A DNA stretch of 34,985 nucleotides from Tranquillimonas sp964472855 (GTDB lineage Bacteria; Pseudomonadota; Alphaproteobacteria; Rhodobacterales; Rhodobacteraceae). Positions 25,212 through 32,251 of this stretch are shown one piece after another. The first letter of the stretch is position 1; each line of letters opens with the position of its first letter. A model generated the notes under the pieces. The model had not been told where the DNA came from, made no database searches, and saw only the letters and a program-made list of their open reading frames with translations. The position numbers and the translations under genes are program-made. The DNA is taken from the NCBI GenBank assembly GCA_964472855.1, contig CAYYMJ010000030.1:1-34985 (forward strand). Reading direction: 5' to 3'.

Positions 25212-26405
25212 TCAGGGCGCGCCGAAATGGTCGCGCCACAGGGCGGCGCGGGCGGTGTCGCGGGCCTGGTAGGCGGTCAGGGCGTCGGCAAGGCTGTCCC
25301 ATGTCCCCGGGGGGCGGCCGGCGCCGATGTCGGTGATCTGCAGGGTGTACCACGCTGTTACTCCGCCTTCCGGGGCGTCGGCAAAGCGTGGGAAGGCCGG
25401 GTTCGGGTTTTTGCCGGCCTGCCAGTGCCGGGGAAGGTCGGGGTCAAGCACCAGCGCCCGCGCCATGCCCACCGCGTCGACCACGCCGCCGGCCACCGCC
25501 GCGACGGCCTGTTGGCGGGTCTTGAAGCCGCCGGTCAGCATGATCGGCGTGTCGGTCAGCGCCCGGGCGCGCGCCGCGAACTCTATGAAATACGGGCCCT
25601 TTCCGCTGCTGTCGCCGCTGGATTTGGCCCCGGGGAAATAGGTGCCGCCGCTGATGTCGAGCAGGTCGACCGAAGTTCGGTCGAGGGCCGCCACGACCCT
25701 CAGCGCCTGGGCCTCGGTCAGGCCGCCTTGCAGCATGTCGGACGAATTCAACTTCACGCCCACCGGAAAATCCGGGCCGACCGCGGCGCGGACGGCGGCG
25801 ATGGTGTCGAGAAGTGGGGTCATGCGACGCTCGATCGGGCCGCCATAGGCGTCGTCGCGGCGATTGAACAGCGGCGACAGGAACTGGCTGAGCAGAAAGC
25901 CATGGGCCGCGTGAACCTGCACGCCGCCGAAACCGGCTTGCCGGGCCAGCCGCGCCGTGCGGGCGAAGTCTTCCGGCAGTCGCCGCACCATGTCGGCCGG
26001 CATCGTGGTGCATTGCAGCCCCGGCAGTGTCAGCGCGCTGGGTCCCATCGGCGCGCTGGTGGGAGGATAGGCCAGCGCCCCGGCGTGGCCTAGCTGCAGC
26101 CACAGCGCCGCGCCGTTGACGCTGCCCGCAGCCGCAAGATCGCGGAACCGGGCCATGTGCGACGCGTCGTCCAGCACCAGGTTGCCGGGCTTTTCGGCGA
26201 AACCGGGCTGACCCTGCACCTCGCCTACGATCGCCAGCGCCAGGCCACCGTTGGCCCAGCGGCGATAAAGCCGGCCCTGTTCCGGTGTCGCGCCACCCCG
26301 GCCATCGCCGAGCGAATCCGACATTGCCGATTTGACGATGCGGTTTTTCAGGGTCGCGCCGCAGGGCAGGCGCAGCGGCGTGAACAGTGTATCGGTCTTG
26401 CCCAT
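25212..26405 (-). CDS. NADH:flavin oxidoreductase, old yellow enzyme family
   Basis: A 397-residue FMN-dependent TIM-barrel protein. LKNRIVKSAMSD opens the FMN site; WLQLGHAGALA (residues 102-112), VHAAHGFLLSQFLSP (164-178) with His165 and His168, and RRDDAYGGPIERR are standard old-yellow-enzyme motifs, and MLTGGF and VGMARAL form the phosphate-binding end. The C-terminal Fe-S/NAD domain of dienoyl-CoA reductase-type members is absent, so this is the short form. These enzymes reduce activated alkenes; the natural substrate here is unknown. It is divergent from ccoN with about 207 bp between. Confidence 0.9.
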   Translation of the reverse strand: MGKTDTLFTPLRLPCGATLKNRIVKSAMSDSLGDGRGGATPEQGRLYRRWANGGLALAIVGEVQGQPGFAEKPGNLVLDDASHMARFRDLAAAGSVNGAALWLQLGHAGALAYPPTSAPMGPSALTLPGLQCTTMPADMVRRLPEDFARTARLARQAGFGGVQVHAAHGFLLSQFLSPLFNRRDDAYGGPIERRMTPLLDTIAAVRAAVGPDFPVGVKLNSSDMLQGGLTEAQALRVVAALDRTSVDLLDISGGTYFPGAKSSGDSSGKGPYFIEFAARARALTDTPIMLTGGFKTRQQAVAAVAGGVVDAVGMARALVLDPDLPRHWQAGKNPNPAFPRFADAPEGGVTAWYTLQITDIGAGRPPGTWDSLADALTAYQARDTARAALWRDHFGAP

Positions 26406-26521
26406 GATCCGGCCTTTGGTTAGGGAATTGGTGCCGATTGATGGGGCATCGCGGCGTTGGTCGCAAGCGGCAGGCCCGCCACCTCGTCAGGTCGGATTGT
26501 CGTGCCGCGCCGCGGCGTGGC

Positions 26522-26535
26522 TTGATTCAGATCAA
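26522..26535 (+). promoter_or_regulatory. Perfect FNR box upstream of ccoN
   Basis: TTGATTCAGATCAA matches all ten FNR consensus positions. Its centre is 84.5 bp before the ccoN ATG; with the usual -41.5 spacing transcription would start near 26570, leaving a leader of about 40 nt. Confidence 0.93.
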
Positions 26536-26612
26536 GGAACCGCGGAGCCACTTTGTGCCATCCGCAGAATTGCCATGGACCAAACCGTGGCCCGACGAGG
26601 GATGGAATTGGG

Positions 26613-28202
26613 ATGGACTACGTCAAGCTGGGGCTGCTGGGTCTCGTGACGTTCATGGCCGCGATCGCGGCCAACTGGGCGCATGACTTTGCCTACCAGG
26701 TACACGCAATCATTGTCATGCTGGTGGGCGCCGGCATGTTCGTCTGGCAGGTGCGCCGCATTGACGAGCCGCTGCCCGCACATGACCCGCACCAGTATAT
26801 GGACGGGCCGATTCGTGCCGGGATCATCGCCACCGCCTTCTGGGGCATCGCGGGCTTTGCGGTGGGCGTGTTCATCGCCTTCCAGCTGGCCTTTCCGGCG
26901 CTCAATTTCGACTGGTCCGAAGGCTATCTGAACTTTGGCCGTCTGCGGCCGCTGCACACCTCGGCGGTGATCTTTGCCTTCGGGGGCAACGCGCTGGTGG
27001 CCACGTCGTTCTACATCGTCCAGCGCACCAGCGCGACGCGCCTTTGGGGCGGCAACCTGGCCTGGTTCGTGTTCTGGGGCTACCAGCTGTTCATCGTTCT
27101 GGCGGCCACCGGATACCTTCTGGGGGTCACGCAGGCCAAGGAATATGCCGAGCCCGAGTGGTATGTGGACTGGTGGCTCACCATCGTCTGGCTGGCCTAT
27201 CTGGCCGTGTTCATGGGCACGCTGATCAAGCGCAAAGAGCGGCATATCTATGTCGCCAACTGGTTCTTCCTGGCCTTCATCATCACCATCGCCCTGCTGC
27301 ATGTTGTCAACAACATCGCGCTGCCGGTGTCGCTGTTGGGGTCGCGGTCGGTGCAGGTGTTTGGCGGGGTTCAGGACGCCATGGTGCAATGGTGGTATGG
27401 CCACAACGCCGTGGGCTTTTTCCTGACCGCCGGGTTTCTTGGCATGATGTATTATTTCGTGCCCAAGCAGGCCGGTCGCCCGGTCTACAGCTATCGGCTG
27501 TCGATCATCCACTTCTGGGCGCTGATCTTTCTGTATATCTGGGCCGGTCCGCACCACCTGCATTACACCGCGCTGCCTGACTGGGCCACGACCCTTGGCA
27601 TGGTGTTCTCGGTCATCCTGTGGATGCCCAGCTGGGGCGGCATGATCAACGGCCTGATGACGCTGCAGGGCGCCTGGGACAAGCTGCGCACCGACCCGAT
27701 CATGCGCATGTTCGTGGCCTCGCTCGCCTTCTACGGCATGTCGACCTTCGAAGGCCCGGTGATGTCGATCCGGGCGGTCAACAGCCTGAGTCACTATACC
27801 GACTGGACCATCGGCCACGTGCATTCCGGTGCGCTGGGCTGGAACGGCCTGATCACCTTTGGCGCCATCTACTTCCTTGTGCCCAAGCTGTGGGGCCGAA
27901 AGTCGATGCATTCGCTTGCGGCCGTCAACTGGCACTTCTGGCTGGCGACGATCGGTATCGTTCTTTACGCGTCGTCGATGTGGGTTTCCGGTATCATGGA
28001 GGGCCTGATGTGGCGCGAAGTCGACGCCAACGGCTTTCTCGTCAACAGTTTCGCCGACACCGTCGCCGCGAAATTCCCGATGTATGTGGTGCGGGGCACG
28101 GGCGGCATTCTGTACCTCAGCGGTGCGCTGCTGATGGTCTGGAACATGTGGAAAACCATCCGTGCGTCCAAGCCTATGGCCGCGCTTGTGCCGGCGGAGT
28201 GA
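26613..28202 (+). CDS. ccoN: cbb3-type cytochrome c oxidase subunit I
   Basis: A 529-residue, 12-helix catalytic subunit of the high-affinity cbb3 oxidase. Low-spin heme b ligands are His115 (LRPLHTSAVIFAFGG) and His404. The CuB ligands are His264 (WWYGHNAVGFF), His314 and His315 (AGPHHLHYTA), and the heme b3 ligand is His402 (IGHVHSGALGWNG). Tyr308 (IFLYIWAG) is at the position of the cross-linked tyrosine. All are offset by about 57 from Pseudomonas stutzeri CcoN. The frame is open to 26553, but the ATG at 26613 gives the family start MDYVKLGLLGLV. It is first of the ccoNOQP operon and probably FnrL-controlled. Confidence 0.97.
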   Translation: MDYVKLGLLGLVTFMAAIAANWAHDFAYQVHAIIVMLVGAGMFVWQVRRIDEPLPAHDPHQYMDGPIRAGIIATAFWGIAGFAVGVFIAFQLAFPALNFDWSEGYLNFGRLRPLHTSAVIFAFGGNALVATSFYIVQRTSATRLWGGNLAWFVFWGYQLFIVLAATGYLLGVTQAKEYAEPEWYVDWWLTIVWLAYLAVFMGTLIKRKERHIYVANWFFLAFIITIALLHVVNNIALPVSLLGSRSVQVFGGVQDAMVQWWYGHNAVGFFLTAGFLGMMYYFVPKQAGRPVYSYRLSIIHFWALIFLYIWAGPHHLHYTALPDWATTLGMVFSVILWMPSWGGMINGLMTLQGAWDKLRTDPIMRMFVASLAFYGMSTFEGPVMSIRAVNSLSHYTDWTIGHVHSGALGWNGLITFGAIYFLVPKLWGRKSMHSLAAVNWHFWLATIGIVLYASSMWVSGIMEGLMWREVDANGFLVNSFADTVAAKFPMYVVRGTGGILYLSGALLMVWNMWKTIRASKPMAALVPAE

Positions 28203-28208
28203 GAGCAG

Positions 28209-28970
28209 ATGACTGACACGCAAAACACAAAAAACGCGCGCCCGTCGGGCATTCTCGACCGGCACAAGTTTCTCGAGCGCAACGCGACGGCGCTGCTGGT
28301 GGGTTCGCTGCTGGTGGTCACCATCGGCGGCATCGTGGAAATCGCGCCGCTGTTCTGGCTGGAAAACACCATCGAAAAGGTCGAGGGCGTGCGCCCCTAT
28401 TCGCCGCTGGAACTGAAGGGGCGCGACATCTACATCCGCGAGGGCTGTTATCTGTGCCACAGCCAGATGATCCGCCCGATCCGGGACGAGGTCGAACGCT
28501 ATGGCCACTACAGTCTTGCGGCCGAGTCGATGTATGACCACCCGTTCCAGTGGGGTTCGAAACGCACCGGGCCCGACCTGGCGCGCGTGGGCGGGCGGTA
28601 TTCCGACGAATGGCATGTGGTGCACCTGAGCGATCCGCAGTCGGTGGTGCCGGAATCGATCATGCCGAAATACGACTTCCTGGCCCGCGCGCTGATCGCG
28701 CCCGGCGACATCGCCCAGCAGATGCGCACCCACCGGCTGGTCGGCGTGCCCTATACCGACGAGATGATCGCCCAGGCCGAGGCCGACTTCGAGGTTCAGG
28801 TCGATCCCGATGGCGACTGGGACGTCATGGTCGAACGCTATCCCGGCGCGCAGGTGCGCAATTTCGACGGCAATCCGGCGCTGACCGAGATGGATGCGCT
28901 GGTCGCCTATCTGCAGATGCTGGGCACGCTGGTCGATTTTTCGACCTTCGTCGCCGACCAGAGCCGCTAG
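28209..28970 (+). CDS. ccoO: cbb3-type cytochrome c oxidase subunit II (monoheme cytochrome c)
   Basis: A 253-residue subunit anchored by one N-terminal helix (about residues 28-50). The heme c site is CYLCH (Cys80, Cys83, His84), and the axial Met is probably the one in PESIMPKYDFL. It passes electrons to CcoN on the periplasmic side. It begins 6 bp after ccoN, showing tight operon structure. Length and motifs are normal. Confidence 0.96.
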   Translation: MTDTQNTKNARPSGILDRHKFLERNATALLVGSLLVVTIGGIVEIAPLFWLENTIEKVEGVRPYSPLELKGRDIYIREGCYLCHSQMIRPIRDEVERYGHYSLAAESMYDHPFQWGSKRTGPDLARVGGRYSDEWHVVHLSDPQSVVPESIMPKYDFLARALIAPGDIAQQMRTHRLVGVPYTDEMIAQAEADFEVQVDPDGDWDVMVERYPGAQVRNFDGNPALTEMDALVAYLQMLGTLVDFSTFVADQSR

Positions 28971-28982
28971 GAGGCGCCGCCG

Positions 28983-29183
28983 ATGGACATGTATACCTTG
29001 ATGCGCGAGTTCGCCGACAGCTGGGTGCTGCTTAGCCTGTTCCTGTTCTTTCTTTATGTCTGCGTGCGGGTCTTCCTGCCCCGGCTGCGTGAACATCACA
29101 GCGACGCGGCCAACAGCATATTCCGAAATGAAAACAAACCTCTGGTCGACGACAGCGTCGACCGGCGCGGCAAGGAGGCTTGA
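28983..29183 (+). CDS. ccoQ: cbb3-type cytochrome c oxidase subunit IV (CcoQ)
   Basis: A 66-residue protein with one membrane helix (SWVLLSLFLFFLYVCVRVFL, residues 13-32) and a charged cytoplasmic tail. CcoQ helps stabilise the oxidase and in Rhodobacter is linked to redox signalling. AGGAGG lies just before the ATG, overlapping the ccoO stop region. Order and size are typical. Confidence 0.93.
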   Translation: MDMYTLMREFADSWVLLSLFLFFLYVCVRVFLPRLREHHSDAANSIFRNENKPLVDDSVDRRGKEA

Positions 29184-29186
29184 CAG

Positions 29187-30044
29187 ATGAGCGGTGCAAA
29201 AACCGACAAGGTCACGGGCGTCGATACCACCGGCCACGCATGGGACGGCATCGAGGAGCTGAACACGCCGCTGCCGCGCTGGTGGCTGTGGACCTTCTAC
29301 GCGACCATCCTCTGGGGGCTGGTCTACGTGACCCTTTATCCGGCCTGGCCGCTGCTGAACGGCGCGACCGAAGGGCTGTTGGGGTATTCGACCCGGGGCG
29401 AGGTTGCGGCCGAGATTGCCGCGGTCGAGGCGCAGAATGCCGGCCAGCTTGCCGCGCTGGAGGCGGTTGACCTCAAGACACTGGCCGACAACCCCGAACT
29501 GGCCGGTTTTGCAGTCAACGCCGGGCGCTCGGTGTTTCTCAACAACTGCTCGCAATGTCACGGGTCGGGCGCCGCCGGCGCCAAGGGCTATCCCAATCTT
29601 CTGGACAATGACTGGCTTTGGGGCGGCAAGATCACCCAGATCGCCGCCACGGTGCGCCATGGCATCCGCAATCAGGAAGACCCCGACGCCCGCTTTTCCC
29701 AGATGCCGGCCTTTGGCGAGTTTCTCAGCGCGGAAGACATCGCGACGCTGGTGGCGCATGTGCAGGGCATGGCCAACGGGGCGCGGGCCAACGATGGCCC
29801 GGGTGCCGAGCTTTACGCCGACAACTGCGCAGGCTGCCACAGTGGCAGCGGCAAGGGCATTCGGGCGCTGGGGGCGCCGAACCTTGTCGACGCGATCTGG
29901 CTTTATGGCAGCGATACCGCGACGCTGACCGAAACCATCAGCAAGGCGCGCTTCGGTGTCATGCCGGCCTGGCTGCCGCGTCTGGGCGAGGCCGATGTTC
30001 GCGCAGTTGCGGCCTATGTCCACCAGTTGGGGGGCGGCGAATAG
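29187..30044 (+). CDS. ccoP: cbb3-type cytochrome c oxidase subunit III (diheme cytochrome c)
   Basis: A 285-residue subunit with an N-terminal membrane anchor (RWWLWTFYATILWGLVYVTL, residues 31-50) and two periplasmic cytochrome c domains. The heme sites are CSQCH (Cys121, Cys124, His125) and CAGCH (Cys214, Cys217, His218); axial Met candidates are in SQMPAFGEF and FGVMPAWLPRL. It receives electrons from soluble or membrane cytochromes c and passes them to CcoO. It begins 3 bp after ccoQ and is the last gene of the oxidase operon. Confidence 0.96.
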   Translation: MSGAKTDKVTGVDTTGHAWDGIEELNTPLPRWWLWTFYATILWGLVYVTLYPAWPLLNGATEGLLGYSTRGEVAAEIAAVEAQNAGQLAALEAVDLKTLADNPELAGFAVNAGRSVFLNNCSQCHGSGAAGAKGYPNLLDNDWLWGGKITQIAATVRHGIRNQEDPDARFSQMPAFGEFLSAEDIATLVAHVQGMANGARANDGPGAELYADNCAGCHSGSGKGIRALGAPNLVDAIWLYGSDTATLTETISKARFGVMPAWLPRLGEADVRAVAAYVHQLGGGE

Positions 30045-30057
30045 GCGGCCCCTGCAC

Positions 30058-30088
30058 GTCGCCCCGGGGCCGGCGCCCCGGGGACGAC
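30058..30088 (+). terminator. GC-rich hairpin after ccoP
   Basis: GTCG-CCCCGGGGC (30058-30070) pairs with GCCCCGGGG-A-CGAC (30075-30088) with one bulged base. No T run follows, so it may protect the ccoNOQP mRNA end rather than terminate on its own. Confidence 0.5.
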
Positions 30089-30134
30089 ACCATTCGGCCC
30101 TGCCTTCGCGAAAACCGCTGTCGCAACAGGCAGA

Positions 30135-30148
30135 TTGATCCACGTCAA
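30135..30148 (+). promoter_or_regulatory. FNR-like box 1 in the ccoP-ccoG spacer
   Basis: TTGATCCACGTCAA matches 9 of 10 FNR consensus positions. At the usual -41.5 spacing a plus-strand transcript would start near 30183, just before the anti-Shine-Dalgarno hairpin and about 200 bp short of ccoG. Confidence 0.75.
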
Positions 30149-30198
30149 GGACCTGCGGCAGCCTCGGTGGCAATGAAGGGCCGCGAACACCGGAACGA

Positions 30199-30246
30199 CG
30201 GCGCCGCCTGGTCAGCATGGGTCACCTCCTTCTTCCAGCGGCGCCG
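30199..30246 (+). ncRNA. Candidate structured RNA: hairpin with anti-Shine-Dalgarno loop
   Basis: CGGCGCCGCCTGG (30199-30211) pairs with CCAGCGGCGCCG (30235-30246) in a 12-bp stem with one bulge. The 23-base loop contains TCACCTCCTT (30222-30231), identical to the conserved 3' end of bacterial 16S rRNA. It lies about 16 bp after the start expected from FNR-like box 1. On the opposite strand the same bases form a strong ribosome binding site 6 bp before an ATG (30218), so either strand could be the active one. Transcription is not shown. Confidence 0.35.
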
Positions 30247-30310
30247 CCCAGGCGGGCGGCGGGGTCTCTCTGCTGCCCGTCGTCGTTGATGGCCGCGGCT
30301 TGCCTTGGGG

Positions 30311-30324
30311 TTGATCCAAGTCAA
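30311..30324 (+). promoter_or_regulatory. FNR-like box 2 upstream of ccoG
   Basis: TTGATCCAAGTCAA matches 9 of 10 FNR consensus positions. Its centre is 66.5 bp before the ccoG ATG; the usual spacing places transcription start near 30359, fitting a short leader. Confidence 0.8.
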
Positions 30325-30383
30325 TGCGCGGCGCAGGGACGTCGGCGAGAACGCCAACACTGCATGTTCGAGGACAAGAACAG

Positions 30384-31808
30384 ATGACCGAATCCAGCCA
30401 GCTTTACGCGGCGCGTGAACCTGTCTTTCCGCGCCGTGTACACGGGACCTTCCGCACGCTGAAATGGGCGCTGATGGTCCTGACGCTGGATATCTACTAT
30501 ATCACGCCGTGGATCCGATGGGACCGTGGCCCCAATCTTCCCGACCAGGCGGTCCTGATCGACCTGGCTGGGCGCCGCTTTTACTTTTTCTGGATCGAGA
30601 TCTGGCCGCACGAGTTCTATTTCGTGGCCGGACTTCTGATCATGGCGGGTCTGGGCCTGTTCCTGTTCACGGCGGCGTTGGGCCGGGTCTGGTGCGGCTA
30701 TACCTGCCCCCAGACGATCTGGACTGACCTGTTCATCCTGGTCGAGCGATGGATCGAGGGCGACCGCAACGCGCGCGTGCGCCTGTGGAACGCCGGCTGG
30801 GATGCGCACAAGCTGCGGCTGCGGCTGACAAAGTGGGTTGTCTGGGCGCTGATCGGGCTGGCCACCGGCGGGGCCTGGGTGTTCTATTTCGCCGACGCGC
30901 CGGGGCTGGCGCGTGACCTTGTCACGCTGCAGGCGCACCCGGCGGCCTATGTCTCGATCGGGATCCTGACCGCCACGACCTTTGTCTTCGCTGGGTTCAT
31001 GCGCGAACAGGTGTGCATCTACATGTGCCCGTGGCCCCGCATCCAGGGTGCCATGATGGACGACGGCACCCTGACCGTCGCCTATCGCGACTGGCGGGGC
31101 GAGCCGCGGGGCAAGCACCGCAAGGGCCCCAAGGCCGGCGAACTGGGCGATTGCATCGACTGCATGGCCTGCGTAAACGTCTGCCCCATGGGGATCGACA
31201 TCCGCGACGGCCAGCAGATGGAATGCATCACCTGCGCGCTGTGCATTGACGCTTGCGACGACATCATGCGTCGGGTGGGCAAGCCGCGCGGTCTGATCGA
31301 TTACCTGGCCCTGACAGATGAGCCGCTGGAACGCGCCGGCAAGCCGCCGGCTTCGGTGTGGCGCCATGTGCTGAAGGCACGCACCATCGTCTATACCGCG
31401 CTGTGGACCGCGATCGGCGTTGCCCTTGTGGTCATGCTGTTCATCCGCCCCGAGATCGACATGTCGGTGGCCCCGGTGCGCAACCCGACCTATGTGACCC
31501 TGTCCGACGGCACGATCCGCAACGTCTATGACGTGCGACTGCGCAACAAGCATGGCGAGAGCCGCGAGTTTCACCTTTCGCTGACCTCGGATGCCGCGCT
31601 GTCGATCTCGCTTGAAGGGACGTCGCGGCTGATCACCACCGTGCCCGCCGACAGCCTGAAACTGCAGCGGGTCTATGTGATGGCGCGCCCCGGCGACCCG
31701 GCGGCGACCAGCGCCGCCACCGAGTTGCGTTTTTGGGTCGAGGATCTGGTCAATGGCGAACGTGCCCATGCCAACAGCACCTTCAACGGAAAGGAACCGA
31801 CGCGATGA
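30384..31808 (+). CDS. ccoG: Cytochrome c oxidase accessory protein CcoG (FixG/RdxB family)
   Basis: A 474-residue membrane iron-sulfur protein with about five hydrophobic segments. Two 4Fe-4S motifs are intact: Cys257, 260, 263, 267 (CIDCMACVNVCP) and Cys281, 284, 287, 291 (CITCALCIDAC). RVWCGYTCPQTIWTDLF and CIYMCPWPRIQ are the NapH-like Cys-Pro segments, and the C-terminal periplasmic part has an Ig-like fold in relatives. CcoG is a copper reductase that helps deliver copper to the cbb3 oxidase. The ATG at 30384 follows GAGGA. It overlaps ccoH by 4 bases and begins the ccoGHIS operon. Confidence 0.96.
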   Translation: MTESSQLYAAREPVFPRRVHGTFRTLKWALMVLTLDIYYITPWIRWDRGPNLPDQAVLIDLAGRRFYFFWIEIWPHEFYFVAGLLIMAGLGLFLFTAALGRVWCGYTCPQTIWTDLFILVERWIEGDRNARVRLWNAGWDAHKLRLRLTKWVVWALIGLATGGAWVFYFADAPGLARDLVTLQAHPAAYVSIGILTATTFVFAGFMREQVCIYMCPWPRIQGAMMDDGTLTVAYRDWRGEPRGKHRKGPKAGELGDCIDCMACVNVCPMGIDIRDGQQMECITCALCIDACDDIMRRVGKPRGLIDYLALTDEPLERAGKPPASVWRHVLKARTIVYTALWTAIGVALVVMLFIRPEIDMSVAPVRNPTYVTLSDGTIRNVYDVRLRNKHGESREFHLSLTSDAALSISLEGTSRLITTVPADSLKLQRVYVMARPGDPAATSAATELRFWVEDLVNGERAHANSTFNGKEPTR

Positions 31809-32251
31809 GCCGCCCCATCACCGGACGCACCGTGCTTGCCATCTTCGTCGGTGCCTTCAGCATCATCATTGCGGTCAACGTCACGATGGCCGTCAATGCC
31901 GTGCGCACCTTTCCGGGGCTTGAGACCAAGAACAGCTATGTCGCCAGCCAGACGTTCGACGCCGAGCGTAAGGCCCAAGATGCTCTGGGCTGGACCGTTT
32001 CCGTCGATCTGATCGCGCCGGGCGTGCGGCTCGACGTGACACGGGCCGGCCTGCCGGTGCGGCTTGAAAACATCTCGGCGGTGCTGGGGCGGACGACCGA
32101 GGCCGTCGACGACCGGACGCTGGACTTTCGCCCTGACGGCGACGGCTATGTCGCGCTGGCCGATCTTGCGCCGGGACGCTGGCTTTTGCGGCTGCAACTG
32201 ACCGACGCCAACGGTGGCTACCTGCGGCGCAACATAACGATGACCAGATGA
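31805..32251 (+). CDS. ccoH: cbb3 oxidase assembly protein CcoH (FixH family)
   Basis: A 148-residue protein with one N-terminal membrane helix (TVLAIFVGAFSIIIAVNVTMAV cut to about residues 9-30) and a periplasmic beta-rich domain. NSYVASQTFDAERKAQDALGW is the FixH hallmark. CcoH is needed for assembly or stability of the cbb3 complex. It starts in the ATGA overlap with ccoG and ends in an ATGA overlap with ccoI, so translation is coupled along the operon. Confidence 0.94.
   Translation: MSRPITGRTVLAIFVGAFSIIIAVNVTMAVNAVRTFPGLETKNSYVASQTFDAERKAQDALGWTVSVDLIAPGVRLDVTRAGLPVRLENISAVLGRTTEAVDDRTLDFRPDGDGYVALADLAPGRWLLRLQLTDANGGYLRRNITMTR

Larger units (their letters stand above)
30045..30383. 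other. 339-bp ccoP-ccoG spacer without a convincing gene
   Basis: The spacer holds, in order, a GC-rich hairpin just after ccoP, a near-perfect FNR box, a long hairpin with an anti-Shine-Dalgarno-like loop, a second perfect hairpin (GCCGCCC-AGGC-GGGCGGC, about 30244-30261), and a second near-perfect FNR box before ccoG. A 38-codon frame at 30173-30289 has a repetitive Arg-rich end and is not called as a gene. Confidence 0.7.

Noticed and set aside
26522..26535. FNR control of the old-yellow-enzyme gene from the ccoN box
   Set aside because: The box centre is about 123 bp before that gene's start, and no promoter element at a usual FNR spacing is seen in that direction.
26532..30218. 1228-codon open frame on the minus strand opposite ccoNOQP
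   Set aside because: It is antisense to four clearly functional genes; its sequence is low in hydrophobic order and rich in His, Arg and Gln, as expected for a shadow frame. Only its start region, with a strong ribosome binding site, is kept as part of the spacer finding.
30173..30289. 38-residue plus-strand frame in the ccoP-ccoG spacer
   Set aside because: No ribosome binding site, an Arg-rich end produced by GC-rich hairpins, and a start upstream of the transcription start expected from FNR-like box 1.
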